A stretch of 64,000 bases of DNA, taken from NCBI RefSeq assembly GCF_013407855.1, contig NZ_JACBZH010000001.1, positions 2,108,001 through 2,172,000 of the forward strand. The letters are read 5' to 3'. A model generated the notes under the pieces. The model was not told the DNA's origin. It did not search any database and was given only the letters and a program-made list of their open reading frames with translations. Source of the stretch: Actinopolymorpha rutila (GTDB taxonomy: Bacteria > Actinomycetota > Actinomycetes > Propionibacteriales > Actinopolymorphaceae). The position numbers were made by a program, and so were the translations under genes. The first letter of the stretch is position 1, and the number at the start of each line of letters is the position of its first letter. Below, in pieces: positions 1 through 9,782 of this stretch.

Positions 1-267
1 ACGACGGCGTTCCGGATCGGCGAGCGGGTGGACGACCCACTGGCGATGTACGCCGCCGACCTGTGCACCATCCCCGCTAACCTGGCCGGCAACGCCGCCG
101 CGTCCTTCCCGGCCGGCCGCTCGCCCGAGGACGGGCTGCCGGTGGGGCTGCACGTGATGGCGCCGGCGATGGCCGACGACCGGCTCTACCGCGTGGGCGC
201 CGCCGTGGAGCAGGAGTTCGAGCGTCGCTGGGGTCACCCGCTGCTGGCGGAGGTGCCGGAGCTGTGA
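1..267 (+). CDS. gatA: GatA C-terminal end (partial at window edge)
   Basis: This is the last 88 residues of the A subunit of Asp-tRNA(Asn)/Glu-tRNA(Gln) amidotransferase, which releases ammonia from glutamine for the GatCAB complex. The reading frame is open from base 1 and ends in TGA at 265-267. The tail carries the amidase-family block [16 protein letters not shown] followed by GLPVGLHVM, both typical of the GatA C-terminus. The catalytic Ser-cisSer-Lys region lies upstream of the window. gatB follows after 64 bp in the same direction, the usual operon order; gatC is not in the window. Confidence 0.95.
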   Translation, partial: TTAFRIGERVDDPLAMYAADLCTIPANLAGNAAASFPAGRSPEDGLPVGLHVMAPAMADDRLYRVGAAVEQEFERRWGHPLLAEVPEL

Positions 268-331
268 GACCAGCCACCCAACCAACGCCGGCCACGCACG
301 CAACGCCCGCAGGCGAGGAGAACGACGCATC

Positions 332-1831
332 ATGACCGTCACCACCGACCTGATGTCCTACGACGAGGCTCTGGAGCTCTTCGACCCGGTGATGGGTCTG
401 GAGGTGCACGTCGAGCTGAACACCGCCACCAAGATGTTCTGCGGGTGCCCGACGGAGTTCGGTGCGGCCCCCAACACCCAGGTGTGCCCGGTCTGCCTCG
501 GCCTGCCGGGCTCGCTGCCGGCGGTGAACGGCCGTGCGGTCGAGTCGGCGATCCGGATCGGGCTGGCCCTGGGCTGCGACATCGCGCCGTGGTGCCGGTT
601 CGCGCGGAAGAACTACTTCTACCCGGACATGCCGAAGGACTTCCAGACCAGTCAGTACGACGAGCCGATCGCCGTCAACGGCGTGGTCGAGGTGGAGGTC
701 GAGGGCCAGACCTTCCGGGTGGAGATCGAGCGCGCCCACATGGAGGAGGACACCGGCAAGTCCTCCCACGTCGGGGTCAGCGGCCGCATCCAGGGCGCCG
801 ACTACTCCATCGTCGACTACAACCGCGCCGGCATCCCCCTGATCGAGATCGTCACCAAGCCGATCGAGGGCGCCGGCCGGCTGGCACCGCAGGTGGCCCG
901 GGCCTACGTCGCGCAGCTGCGGGACCTGCTCCGGGCGCTCGGCGTGTCCGACGTGCGGATGGAGCAGGGGTCGCTGCGCTGCGACGCGAACATCTCCCTG
1001 CGCCGGCAGGGCGAGACCGCGTACGGCCTGCGTACCGAGACCAAGAACGTCAACTCGCTGCGGTCGGTCGAACGCGCCCTGACGTACGAGATCTGCCGGC
1101 AGGCCGCGATCCTCGCCGACGGCGGCAAGGTCACCCAGGAGACCCGGCACTGGCACGAGGACACCGGCGTCACCACGTCCGGTAGGTCCAAGGAGGAGGC
1201 GGAGGACTACCGATACTTCCCCGAGCCCGACCTGGTGCCGATCGCCCCCTCCGCGGAGTGGGTGGAGGAGCTGAGGGCGACCCTGCCGGAGCCGCCGAGC
1301 CGGCACCGGCGCCGGCTGTTCGAGGCGTGGGGCTTCACCGAGATGGAGTTCCGCGACGTCCTCGGCGCGGGTGCGCTGCTCCTGGTCGAGGCGACGGTGG
1401 AGGCCGGCACCACGCCGGCGGCGGCCCGCAAGTGGTGGCTGGGCGAGCTGGCCCGACGGGCCAAGGACACCGAGGTCGAACTCGAGGCGCTACCCATCAC
1501 GCCCGCTCAGGTCGCGGGAGTGCAGGCCCTGGTCGACGCCGGCACCGTCAACGACAAGTTGGCACGGGAGGTCATCGACGGCGTACTCGCCGGCGAGGGC
1601 ACCCCGGAGGAGGTCGTCGAGAAGCGTGGGCTCGCGGTCGTCAGCGACGACTCCGCGCTCGGCGCGGCGGTCGACCGGGCGATCGAGGCCAACCCCGGCG
1701 TCGCGGACAAGATCCGTGGCGGGAAGGTGGCCGCGGCCGGTGCGCTGATCGGCGCGGTGATGAAGGAGATGCGCGGACAGGCCGACGCGGGCCGCGTCCG
1801 CGAGCTGATCCTGCAGCGCCTCGGGCAGTGA
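332..1831 (+). CDS. gatB: Asp-tRNA(Asn)/Glu-tRNA(Gln) amidotransferase subunit GatB
   Basis: GatB binds the misacylated tRNA and phosphorylates and transamidates Glu-tRNA(Gln) or Asp-tRNA(Asn) in the GatCAB complex. The 499-residue length is normal. The N-terminal signature [10 protein letters not shown] is at about residues 20-29. Four cysteines (Cys37, Cys39, Cys52, Cys55) form the expected zinc site. The block [16 protein letters not shown] follows near residue 95, and the YqeY-like tail domain occupies about residues 350-499. The ATG at 332 is preceded by GAGGAG at 315-320. It follows gatA by 64 bp. A symmetric hairpin at 1884-1919 separates it from the convergent sugar dehydrogenase. Confidence 0.97.
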   Translation: MTVTTDLMSYDEALELFDPVMGLEVHVELNTATKMFCGCPTEFGAAPNTQVCPVCLGLPGSLPAVNGRAVESAIRIGLALGCDIAPWCRFARKNYFYPDMPKDFQTSQYDEPIAVNGVVEVEVEGQTFRVEIERAHMEEDTGKSSHVGVSGRIQGADYSIVDYNRAGIPLIEIVTKPIEGAGRLAPQVARAYVAQLRDLLRALGVSDVRMEQGSLRCDANISLRRQGETAYGLRTETKNVNSLRSVERALTYEICRQAAILADGGKVTQETRHWHEDTGVTTSGRSKEEAEDYRYFPEPDLVPIAPSAEWVEELRATLPEPPSRHRRRLFEAWGFTEMEFRDVLGAGALLLVEATVEAGTTPAAARKWWLGELARRAKDTEVELEALPITPAQVAGVQALVDAGTVNDKLAREVIDGVLAGEGTPEEVVEKRGLAVVSDDSALGAAVDRAIEANPGVADKIRGGKVAAAGALIGAVMKEMRGQADAGRVRELILQRLGQ

Positions 1832-1883
1832 CCGCAGGCGCGGCGACCGTCGGGCGGTGACCCGGACCCGGGCCTATGCGCAA

Positions 1884-1919
1884 GGTGCGGTTGACGCGGG
1901 CTACCGGGTCAACCGCACC
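1884..1919. terminator. Bidirectional hairpin terminator between gatB and a sugar dehydrogenase gene
   Basis: Perfect 12-bp arms GGTGCGGTTGAC (1884-1895) and GTCAACCGCACC (1908-1919) enclose a 12-nt loop. It sits between convergent genes, and its right arm is the 3' coding end of the minus-strand gene. There is no U tract on either side. Confidence 0.6.
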
Positions 1920-3193
1920 CGCAGGATCCGGTCGTCGCCCGGTCGCGGGGAGACCCGGCCGTCGGTGTTGTTCGTGAGCAGCCACAGCGATCCGTCCGGT
2001 GCCCGGGCGACGTGCCGCAGCCGTCCGTACGTACCGACGAAGAACGCCTTCGACGGTCCCGTCACGCGGCCGCCGGCGACCGGCACCCGCCACAGGCGTT
2101 CACCGCGCAGCGAGGCCAGCCACATCGACCCGTCGGCGTAGGCGAGCCCGGACGGTGAGGCGTCGTCGGTGGGCCACTGCGCCAGTGGGTCGACGTACCC
2201 GCGCCCCGCACCGCCGCGCCCCTCCAGCACCGGCCAGCCGTAGTTGCCGCCGGCCCGGATCCGGTTCAGCTCGTCCGCCGCCTTGTCGCCGAACTCGCTC
2301 GCCCACAGCCTGCCCTGCGGGTCGAAGACCAGACCCTCGACGTTGCGGTGACCGTAGGTCCACACCGCGGTGCCGAACGGGTTGCCCGGCGCGGGTTTCC
2401 CGCTCGCGGTGAGGCGGAGGATCTTGCCGCCGAGCGAGGAGCGGTTCTGCGCCCGGGCGCGCTGTTCGCCGTCACCGGTGGGTACGTAGAGGTAGCCGTC
2501 CGGCCCGAACCGCAGCCGCCCGCCGTTGTGGTGCTGCGGCCCGCGCGGGATCCCGGTGAAGACCGCCTTCGGCGCGCCGAGCCGGGAGCCGTCGTAGGTC
2601 ATGCGTACGACCCGGTTGTCGGTACGAGTGGTGATGTACGCGTACAGCAGACGGTCCCGGGAGTAGTGCGGCGACAGGGCCAGGCCGAGCAGTCCACCCT
2701 CGCCCTCGTGCACGACGCCGGGCACCCGGCCGACGGTGCCGACCCGCCCGCCCGGGGTCACCCGGTCGATGCGCGCGGTGTCGCGTTCGGACAGCAGGGC
2801 GGACCCGTCGGGCAGGAACGCGAGGTCCCACGGTGTGGTGAGCCCCTTCGCGATGGTGCCGGCGACGACGGGACGGGCGGGACCGGCAGGGCGCGCGGCC
2901 GGCGCCTTCCGGGATGCGGTGGGCCGCGGAGTGGGCCGCCGGGTGGGCGCGGGCGAGGTGGCCCGGGCGGACGGCTTTGGTGACCTCGTGGTGGCCGACG
3001 GCGTGGGGCCGGCCGTGCTCGGCGTCGGCCGGGCGCTCTTCGTCGGTGTGGCCCGACGGTCCGGCCCGGCGGCGCCGTCGGAGTTACCGGAGCCGGTGAG
3101 CCCACAGGCGGTGGCCGTGCACAGCGCCACGGTCACCAGGACCGCACGCAGGACCACACGCGGGGCCGGGTGCGGGGTTCGGGAGTTGGTCAT
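1901..3193 (-). CDS. PQQ-dependent sugar dehydrogenase family lipoprotein (second of tandem pair)
   Basis: This is a glucose/sorbosone dehydrogenase-type beta-propeller, expected to oxidise aldose sugars outside the membrane using PQQ. It has 430 residues. A lipoprotein signal ends at Cys30 (context TATAC), a Thr/Pro/Ser/Arg-rich linker runs to about residue 110, then the propeller follows. Family blocks visible are PWDLAFLPDG, GEGGLLGLAL, HNGG (likely catalytic His), LGGKILRL, WTYGHRNVEG and NYGWP. The start is ATG at 3193: it overlaps the stop of the upstream paralogue as ATGA, which implies translational coupling. The open frame extends 90 codons further upstream, but only inside the paralogue in another frame. 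Substrate and true cofactor are not provable here. Confidence 0.88.
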   Translation of the reverse strand: MTNSRTPHPAPRVVLRAVLVTVALCTATACGLTGSGNSDGAAGPDRRATPTKSARPTPSTAGPTPSATTRSPKPSARATSPAPTRRPTPRPTASRKAPAARPAGPARPVVAGTIAKGLTTPWDLAFLPDGSALLSERDTARIDRVTPGGRVGTVGRVPGVVHEGEGGLLGLALSPHYSRDRLLYAYITTRTDNRVVRMTYDGSRLGAPKAVFTGIPRGPQHHNGGRLRFGPDGYLYVPTGDGEQRARAQNRSSLGGKILRLTASGKPAPGNPFGTAVWTYGHRNVEGLVFDPQGRLWASEFGDKAADELNRIRAGGNYGWPVLEGRGGAGRGYVDPLAQWPTDDASPSGLAYADGSMWLASLRGERLWRVPVAGGRVTGPSKAFFVGTYGRLRHVARAPDGSLWLLTNNTDGRVSPRPGDDRILRVRLTR

Positions 3194-4368
3194 GGAAGCC
3201 TCAATCGCAGGACCCGGTCGTCGCCGGGCTCGGGTGCTCCCCGTCCGTCGGTGTTGCTGGTGCTCAGCCACAGGCTGCCGTCCGGCGCGACCGCGACGGT
3301 GCGCAGTCGGCCGTAGGTGCCGGTGAAGTATGCCTGCGGTTCGCCGGCCCGGCGGCCGTCCCGTACCGGGATCCGCCACAGCCGGCGCCCGCGCAGGCCG
3401 GCCATCCACAGCGCGCCGTCGGCGTAGGCGAGACCGGACGGCGAGGCGTCGCTGGTCGGCCACTGCGCCACCGGGTCAAGCGACCTGCGGTCCTGCGAGA
3501 TCCCCTCCGCCTGCGGCCAGCCGTAGTTGCCGCCTCTGCGGATGAGGTTGAGCTCGTCCCAGGTGTCCTGGCCGAACTCGCCGGCCCACAACCGGCCGTC
3601 GGGGTCGAACGCGAGGCCCTGGACGTTTCGGTGCCCGTAGCTCCACACCGGCGAGCCCCCGAACGGGTTGCCGGGCGCGGGTTTGCCGTCCGGGGTCAGC
3701 CGGAGGATCTTGCCGCCCAGGGAGCGCCGGTCCTGGGCGTTGTCGCCGTCGGTGGCGTCACCGGTCCCGACGTACAACATGCCGTCCGGTCCGAACACCA
3801 TCCGCCCGCCGTTGTGCACGCCCGCCGAAGGGATGCCGGTCAGGAGCACCTCCGGGCTGCCGAGCCGCCCGTCGGCGTACCGCATCCGCACGATCCGGTT
3901 GTCCTTCGCGGTGGTGAGGTACGCGTAGACGTACGGCTGGTCCTGAAACGTCGAGGCCACCGCGAGCCCGAGCAGCCCGCCCTCGCCGCCGGCCTGGACA
4001 CCGGGCACCCGGCCCACCTCGGCGGGCCGGCCACTCCCGGGGGTGTCGGCCCCGGAGCTCCCCGCGGGGATCCGGCGTACCCGGCCGGAGTCGCGTTCGG
4101 CGACCAGAGCGCTGCGGTCGGGCAGGAACGCGAGCCCCCACGGCGCGGCCAGCCCGGTGGCGACGACCCCGGTCACCCGCGGCCGGTGCGCGGCGTCCCC
4201 GGTCGAGCCGGTGCCCGTGGGCGACGGCCGGGTGTCGTCCTCGCCCGGTCCGGACGAGGGCGAACAGCCGACGGCGCCGGCGACCAGCGCGGCGGCGACG
4301 GTACCGGTGACAGCCCTGCCGACCGACCTGCCGACCGGCCGGGCGAGCAGTAGCCTGGCGCGACGCAT
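3190..4368 (-). CDS. PQQ-dependent sugar dehydrogenase family lipoprotein (first of tandem pair)
   Basis: This is the paralogue of the next gene on the same strand and the upstream member of a coupled pair. It has 392 residues, with an N-terminal signal ending at lipobox Cys35 (context GAVGC), a short acidic/Ser linker, then the glucose/sorbosone dehydrogenase propeller. Visible blocks are PWGLAFLPDRSAL, GEGGLLGLAV, HNGGRMVFGPDG, LGGKILRLTPDGKPAPGNPF, YGHRNVQGLAFDPDGRLW and GGNYGWPQAEG. I chose ATG 4368 because it begins directly at the signal peptide; longer in-frame starts would run into the divergent patatin gene. A 110-bp intergenic space holds both divergent promoters. Probable extracytoplasmic sugar oxidation; the substrate is unknown. 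Confidence 0.88.
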   Translation of the reverse strand: MRRARLLLARPVGRSVGRAVTGTVAAALVAGAVGCSPSSGPGEDDTRPSPTGTGSTGDAAHRPRVTGVVATGLAAPWGLAFLPDRSALVAERDSGRVRRIPAGSSGADTPGSGRPAEVGRVPGVQAGGEGGLLGLAVASTFQDQPYVYAYLTTAKDNRIVRMRYADGRLGSPEVLLTGIPSAGVHNGGRMVFGPDGMLYVGTGDATDGDNAQDRRSLGGKILRLTPDGKPAPGNPFGGSPVWSYGHRNVQGLAFDPDGRLWAGEFGQDTWDELNLIRRGGNYGWPQAEGISQDRRSLDPVAQWPTSDASPSGLAYADGALWMAGLRGRRLWRIPVRDGRRAGEPQAYFTGTYGRLRTVAVAPDGSLWLSTSNTDGRGAPEPGDDRVLRLRLP

Positions 4369-4478
4369 GGGCCCAGTCTGCACGGCGACCGGCGCGGCCA
4401 CCCACCGCGCCATCGGACGGCGTTGCGCTCGGCCACGAACCAGTCGCTCAGGGTCGCAGGATCGGACTACCTTCAGGT

Positions 4479-5615
4479 ATGAGCACCACGCGAAAGAGTC
4501 CGGGCGCGGAAGGCCGCGCCGGGCGGACGGGAAAGCGGACGGAGAAGGCCGCCGGGACACTTCCCGCGGACCTCGTCCTGGAAGGCGGCGGCGTCAAGGG
4601 GATCGGGCTGGTCGGCGCGGTCGGGACGTTCGCCAAGAGCGGGTACGACTTCCGGCGGATCGCCGGGACGTCGGCCGGCGCCCTCGTCGGTGCGGTCCTC
4701 GCCGGCCTGCAGGTGGCCGGTGAGCCGCTGGACCGGCTGGAGGAGATCGCCCGCACCCTCGACTACCGGAAGTTCCGCGACCGGGGCCGCGTCGGCGGTG
4801 TCGTGGGCGGAGTCGCCGACCGGGTGGGCCTCGGGCTCCTGGTCGACGGGATGTCGCTGGCGGTGGAGTCCGGCCTGTTCGAGGGGAAGTATCTCCACGA
4901 CTGGATCGCCGGCGTCCTGGCGGACCTCGGCGTGAGGACGTTCGGCGATCTGCGGCTGCCGCCCGACCCCGGCAGCGACCTGCCGACCGGCCACCGCTAC
5001 CGCCTGGTCGTGCTGGCCAGCGACGTGTCCCGGCAATGTGCGGCCCGGCTGCCGTGGGACTACCCGGAGTACGGCCTCGACCCCGACGAGCAGTCGGTCG
5101 CCGATGCCGTCCGGGCCTCCGCGTCCATCCCGTACTTCTTCGAGCCCTACACGCTGCGGGCCGGCCGGGCGAACGCGGCCAGGGCGGCGGTCGCCGGCAG
5201 GGGCGCCGGGGCGGGCGACGCCACGCTGGTCGACGGCGGCCTGCTGTGGAACTTCCCGATCACCATCTTCGACCGCACCGACGGCAGACCGCCCCGGTGG
5301 CCGACATTCGGCGTCCGTCTTTCCACCCAGCCCGGACCTGTGGCACGCTCCCATCCGGTACGCGGGCCGGTCGCGCTGACCGCCGCGCTGGTCGAGACGT
5401 TGCTGCAGGCGCACAACGTCGAGCTCGCCCAGCAGCCGTGCAGCCTGATCCGGACGACGTTCGTGGACTCCTCGGCGGTGTCCGCGGTCGACTTCGACGT
5501 CACCGCCGAACAACAGGACGCGCTGCTGGCCGAGGGGTCACAGGCGGCCCGGGAGTTCCTGCGCACGTGGGACTTCGACCAGTACGTCACGAAGTGCCGA
5601 GGAGGACCTCAGTAG
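4479..5615 (+). CDS. Patatin-like phospholipase family protein
   Basis: This is a predicted Ser/Asp-dyad lipid acyl hydrolase. The 378 residues show the oxyanion motif EGGGVKG at about 35-41, the nucleophile elbow GTSAG with Ser65, and the catalytic DGG motif with Asp252. There is no signal peptide, so it is probably cytoplasmic or membrane-associated. The ATG at 4479 has almost no Shine-Dalgarno sequence and follows TACCTT closely, so a leaderless transcript is possible. The stop codon overlaps the next start by one base (TAGTG), making this the first gene of a patatin, hydroxyacid dehydrogenase and GT87 operon. Physiological lipid substrate is not deducible. Confidence 0.88.
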   Translation: MSTTRKSPGAEGRAGRTGKRTEKAAGTLPADLVLEGGGVKGIGLVGAVGTFAKSGYDFRRIAGTSAGALVGAVLAGLQVAGEPLDRLEEIARTLDYRKFRDRGRVGGVVGGVADRVGLGLLVDGMSLAVESGLFEGKYLHDWIAGVLADLGVRTFGDLRLPPDPGSDLPTGHRYRLVVLASDVSRQCAARLPWDYPEYGLDPDEQSVADAVRASASIPYFFEPYTLRAGRANAARAAVAGRGAGAGDATLVDGGLLWNFPITIFDRTDGRPPRWPTFGVRLSTQPGPVARSHPVRGPVALTAALVETLLQAHNVELAQQPCSLIRTTFVDSSAVSAVDFDVTAEQQDALLAEGSQAAREFLRTWDFDQYVTKCRGGPQ

Positions 5616-6580
5616 TGGGAGCAGCAGCGAGCGGGACGGGCGAGCCGGGCGGTCCCGGCGAGACGGGCACCGCGCGGCGGGTGTGGCTGCCGGAGCCGCC
5701 GGAGGTGTACGACGACCTGCCCGCCGGGCTGGCGATCGACGTGTACGACGGGCTGGCCGAGCCGCCGGACACGATCGGTGACGTGGCGTTCTACGTTCCG
5801 CCGTACATGGGCGCGCCGCACACCGTCGAGATCATCGCCGACATGCCCAGGCTGGAGGTCGTACAGACCCTCACCGCCGGCGTGGAGAACGTCCGCCCGT
5901 TCGTCGGCCCCGACGTCACGTTGTGCAACGCCCGCGGCGTGCACGACGCGAGCACCGCCGAACTCGGCGTCGGGCTGATCATCGCCTCGCTGCGCGGATT
6001 CCCCGACTTCGTGCGTGCCCAGGACGAGCATCGCTGGGCCGCCGGCCGGCGGCCGGCCCTGGCAGACCGGCGGGTGCTCCTCGTGGGGTACGGCGCGATC
6101 GGCCGGGCGCTCGAACGCCGACTGGAGCCGTTCGAGTGCGAGATCGTCAGGGTCAGCCGTACGCCGGCGGAGGGTGTGGCCGGCATGGACCGGCTGCCGG
6201 AGCTCCTGCCCACCGCCGACGTGGTGGTGCTGCTGGTCCCGCTGACCGAGCAGACGCACGGCCTGGTGGACGCGAAGTTCCTGTCCCAGCTCGGTGACGG
6301 CGCCCTCGTGGTCAACCTCGCCCGCGGCCCGGTCGTCGACACCGACGCCCTGCTGGCCGAGCTGACCGCCCGTCGGCTGCGGGCGGCGCTGGACGTGACC
6401 GACCCCGAGCCGCTACCGGCCGGCCACCCGCTGTGGGACGCGCCCGGGCTGCTGCTGAGCCCGCACGTGGGCGGCAACACCTCCGCGTTCGTCCCGCGCG
6501 GGCGGCGGCTGGTGAGCGCCCAGCTTCGCCGGTACGCCGCGGGGGAGCCGCTGGTCAACACCGTCGCCGGAGCGTACTGA
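5615..6580 (+). CDS. D-isomer-specific 2-hydroxyacid dehydrogenase family protein
   Basis: NAD(P)-dependent oxidoreductase of 321 residues that interconverts 2-oxoacids and D-2-hydroxyacids. The Rossmann signature GYGAIG starts at Gly158. The catalytic triad of the family is present: Arg237 in NLARGPVVD, Glu265 in DVTDPEPLP and His284 in LSPHVGGN. The GTG at 5615 overlaps the patatin stop codon and has GGAGGA at 5601-5606. A longer open frame starting at 5036 lies inside patatin and is not a better start. The third gene of the operon starts one base after its stop. Substrate unknown; it is not SerA, which is encoded separately at 14.5 kb. Confidence 0.9.
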   Translation: MGAAASGTGEPGGPGETGTARRVWLPEPPEVYDDLPAGLAIDVYDGLAEPPDTIGDVAFYVPPYMGAPHTVEIIADMPRLEVVQTLTAGVENVRPFVGPDVTLCNARGVHDASTAELGVGLIIASLRGFPDFVRAQDEHRWAAGRRPALADRRVLLVGYGAIGRALERRLEPFECEIVRVSRTPAEGVAGMDRLPELLPTADVVVLLVPLTEQTHGLVDAKFLSQLGDGALVVNLARGPVVDTDALLAELTARRLRAALDVTDPEPLPAGHPLWDAPGLLLSPHVGGNTSAFVPRGRRLVSAQLRRYAAGEPLVNTVAGAY

Positions 6581-6581
6581 C

Positions 6582-7877
6582 GTGGCGACCAGTACCAACA
6601 GCACGGACAGCAGGGGCGAGACGACCGGGACCGTCGAGGCGACCGGGACGCCCCGCGCGGGCATCGCGGGCGTCGTCGCCCGGGTCGCGCTGCCGATCGT
6701 CGCACTGCTCGCGATGCTGCCCTTCGCACAGTCGTACGGTGAGTTCTGGCCCTGGCAGCCGAACACCGTCGACCTGGACGTGTACATCTACACGGGCCAC
6801 GTCGTGCTCGGCGGCGGGGACATCCTCACCGCCCGTACGCCGGACACCGCGCTCGCGTTCATCTACCCGCCGGTCGCGGCGCTGCTCAGCGTTCCGCTGG
6901 TGTTCGTACCGCAGACGCTCCTGCAGCTGGTCTGGACGGTCCTGAACGGTCTCGCGCTGCTGTTCGTCCTGCACCGGGCGGGCCTGCGCGGCTGGCGGCT
7001 GTCGCTGCTGGCCACGGCCTTTGCGCTGGTGGTGGAGCCGGTGCGCGCCACCGTCAGCTTCGGCCAGATCAACGTGTTCCTGATGGCGCTGGTGGTCGCC
7101 GACCTGGTGCCCGGGCGCCGATGGCTGCCGCGGCTCGGCCGGGCCGGCGGACGGTTGCTGCCCACTGGCGTACTCACCGGCGTCTCGGCGGCGATCAAGG
7201 TCACGCCCGCGTTGTTCGTGGTGATGCTGCTGTTCGTCAGGCGGTGGAAGGAGGCGCGCACCGTCGTCGTCACCGCCGCGGTGATCACCGTCGCCACCGC
7301 CGTGGTGATGCCGCGGGAGACCATTGGGTTCGCGAAGCTGCTGCTGTCCGGCGACACCCGCACCGGGCCCGCGCACTTCCTGATGAACCAGTCGATGCTG
7401 GGTGTCGTCGTCCGGCTCTTCGGTTACGGCGGCTGGCAGCACTACGCCGGACTCGCGCTCGGAGCGGCGGCGGGCATCGCCGGTGCGTACGTCGCGTCGG
7501 TGTGGTGGCGGCGTGGCGAGCCGATGCTGGCGGTCTCGCTCTGCGGCCTGGCCACCCTGCTCGCGTCCCCGCTGTCGTGGACGCACCACTACGTCTGGGT
7601 GGTGCCGCTCGGCGCCACGGTGCTGGTCGGCTCGCACCTGCCGCGTTCGCTGCGCTGGACCGGTGCGGTGTTCGTGGTGTGGGTGGCGGCCGCGATCTTC
7701 AAGTACGTCCTGCCGTGGGGCGGCGACGTCGAACTCTCCTACGCGCCGTGGCAACAACTGCTCAGCGTGCTCGGCCCGGTGCTCGGGCTGGCCGTGCTCG
7801 CGGTGGCGTACGCGACCGGCCGGCAGGTCACCCGCGAGCCCGACCGTCGGCCCCTCGCGGACGCCGCCGTAAAGTGA
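6582..7877 (+). CDS. GT87-family polyprenyl-phosphate-mannose mannosyltransferase-like membrane protein
   Basis: This is a multi-spanning membrane glycosyltransferase of the GT87 (DUF2029) type, which in actinobacteria transfers mannose from a polyprenyl carrier to cell-envelope glycolipids. The 431-residue protein has about ten hydrophobic segments. The first extracellular loop contains the acidic motif DLDVYIYTGH expected at the active site. Later family blocks are GVSAAIKVTPALF, NQSMLGVV and SPLSWTHHYVW. The GTG start at 6582 is one base after the preceding stop, with GGAG about 11 bases upstream, so it is translated with the operon. The acceptor molecule is unknown. Confidence 0.83.
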   Translation: MATSTNSTDSRGETTGTVEATGTPRAGIAGVVARVALPIVALLAMLPFAQSYGEFWPWQPNTVDLDVYIYTGHVVLGGGDILTARTPDTALAFIYPPVAALLSVPLVFVPQTLLQLVWTVLNGLALLFVLHRAGLRGWRLSLLATAFALVVEPVRATVSFGQINVFLMALVVADLVPGRRWLPRLGRAGGRLLPTGVLTGVSAAIKVTPALFVVMLLFVRRWKEARTVVVTAAVITVATAVVMPRETIGFAKLLLSGDTRTGPAHFLMNQSMLGVVVRLFGYGGWQHYAGLALGAAAGIAGAYVASVWWRRGEPMLAVSLCGLATLLASPLSWTHHYVWVVPLGATVLVGSHLPRSLRWTGAVFVVWVAAAIFKYVLPWGGDVELSYAPWQQLLSVLGPVLGLAVLAVAYATGRQVTREPDRRPLADAAVK

Positions 7878-8022
7878 GGGTGCGGTGACCCCGCCCCCCA
7901 TACCGCGGCCCGGGTGCACGTTCCCGCGATTTGCTGCGCATCCGCAGCCGACCGCTCGGCGTACCGGCGCCACGCCCCAGCAAGCCCCACCACCGCCACG
8001 GTGAACGAGGAGCCCAACGCAC

Positions 8023-9699
8023 ATGAGTAGCGACATCAAGCCGCGCAGCCGGGAGGTCACCGACGGACTGGAGCGGGCCGCCGCCCGCGGCATGCTCCGC
8101 GCGGTCGGGATGGGCGACGAGGACTGGGAGAAGCCCCAGATCGGCGTCGCCTCGTCGTGGAACGAGATCACCCCCTGCAACCTCTCCCTCGACCGGCTGG
8201 CCAAGGCCGCCAAGGACGGCGTGCACGCCGCCGGCGGTTACCCGATGGAGTTCGGCACCATCTCGGTGTCCGACGGCATCTCGATGGGCCACGTCGGCAT
8301 GCACTTCTCCCTGGTGTCCCGGGAGATCATCGCCGACTCGGTGGAGACGGTCATGGAGGCCGAACGCCTGGACGGCTCGGTGCTGCTGGCCGGCTGCGAC
8401 AAGAGCCTGCCCGGCATGCTGATGGCCGCCGCCCGGCTCGACCTCGCGTCGGTGTTCGTCTACGCCGGCTCGATCCTGCCCGGCAAGGTCGACGGCCGCG
8501 ACGTCACCATCATCGACGCGTTCGAGGCGGTCGGCGCGTGCGCGCGCGGGCTGATCCCGCGCGAGGAGGTCGACCGGATCGAGAAGGCGATCTGCCCCGG
8601 CGAGGGCGCCTGCGGCGGCATGTACACCGCCAACACGATGGCCAGCGCGGCCGAGGCGCTCGGCATGGCACTGCCCGGGTCGGCGGCCCCGCCGGCGGTC
8701 GACCGTCGCCGTGACGGCATCGCCCGGCGTTCCGGCGAAGCCGTGGTGGAGATGCTGCGCCGCGGCCTTACCGCCCGCCAGATCCTCAGCAAGGAGGCGT
8801 TCGAGAACGCCATCGCGGTGGTGATGGCGCTCGGCGGCTCCACGAACGCCGTACTCCACCTGCTCGCCATCGCCCGCGAGGCCGAGGTCGACCTCACCCT
8901 CGACGACTTCAACCGGATCGGCGACCAGGTGCCGCACCTCGGCGACCTCAAGCCGTTCGGCCGGTACGTCATGAGCGACGTCGACCGGGTGGGCGGGATC
9001 CCGGTGGTGATGCGCGCGCTGCTCGACGCCGGTCTGCTGCACGGTGAGCCGATGACGGTGACCGGCAAGACCGTGGCGGAGAACCTCGCCGACATCGACC
9101 CGCCCGACCTGGACGGCACGATCATCCGCGCGATCAAGGACCCGATCCACCGCACCGGCGGCCTGACGATCCTGCGCGGCTCGCTGGCCGAGGACGGCGC
9201 CGTGGTCAAGAGCGCGGGCCTGGAGGCCGCGGTGTTCGAGGGCCCGGCCCGGGTCTTCGAACGCGAGCGCGGTGCCCTGGACGCCCTCGAGGACGGCACC
9301 ATCCAGGCCGGCGACGTGGTCGTCATCCGGTACGAAGGACCCAAGGGCGGACCGGGGATGCGGGAGATGCTCGCCATCACCGGCGCGATCAAGGGCGCGG
9401 GCCTGGGCAAGGACGTCCTGCTGCTCACCGACGGCCGGTTCTCCGGCGGGACGACCGGCCTGTGCGTCGGCCACGTCGCGCCCGAGGCGGTCGACGGCGG
9501 CCCGATCGCGCTGATCCGCGACGGCGACGTGGTCCGGCTGGACATGACCAACCGGACGCTCGACCTGCTCGTCGACGCCGACGAGCTCGAGCGCCGTCGC
9601 GGCGACTGGACGCCGCTGCCGCCGACGTACACCCGCGGTGTGCTCGGCAAGTACGCCCGGCTGGTGACGTCCGCGGCGCACGGCGCCGTGTGCGGCTGA
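8023..9699 (+). CDS. ilvD: Dihydroxy-acid dehydratase
   Basis: IlvD removes water from 2,3-dihydroxy-3-methylvalerate and 2,3-dihydroxyisovalerate, the third common step of isoleucine and valine synthesis. The 558 residues match the family length. Iron-sulfur cysteines are Cys52 (TPCNLS), Cys125 (AGCDKSLPG) and Cys197 ([14 protein letters not shown]). The substrate-binding block [16 protein letters not shown] is near the C-terminus. The ATG has GAGGAG at 8007-8012. The 145-bp upstream gap has a small hairpin (GCTGCG/CGCAGC, 7933-7948) but no leader peptide rich in branched-chain codons, unlike ilvB and cimA. Confidence 0.97.
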   Translation: MSSDIKPRSREVTDGLERAAARGMLRAVGMGDEDWEKPQIGVASSWNEITPCNLSLDRLAKAAKDGVHAAGGYPMEFGTISVSDGISMGHVGMHFSLVSREIIADSVETVMEAERLDGSVLLAGCDKSLPGMLMAAARLDLASVFVYAGSILPGKVDGRDVTIIDAFEAVGACARGLIPREEVDRIEKAICPGEGACGGMYTANTMASAAEALGMALPGSAAPPAVDRRRDGIARRSGEAVVEMLRRGLTARQILSKEAFENAIAVVMALGGSTNAVLHLLAIAREAEVDLTLDDFNRIGDQVPHLGDLKPFGRYVMSDVDRVGGIPVVMRALLDAGLLHGEPMTVTGKTVAENLADIDPPDLDGTIIRAIKDPIHRTGGLTILRGSLAEDGAVVKSAGLEAAVFEGPARVFERERGALDALEDGTIQAGDVVVIRYEGPKGGPGMREMLAITGAIKGAGLGKDVLLLTDGRFSGGTTGLCVGHVAPEAVDGGPIALIRDGDVVRLDMTNRTLDLLVDADELERRRGDWTPLPPTYTRGVLGKYARLVTSAAHGAVCG

Positions 9700-9782
9700 C
9701 GACTCCACGACTGGGCGGCGGTACGACCGGCTTCACGCACGACCGGCCTCACGGCACGACCGACGGCGAAGGGGGAACACCG

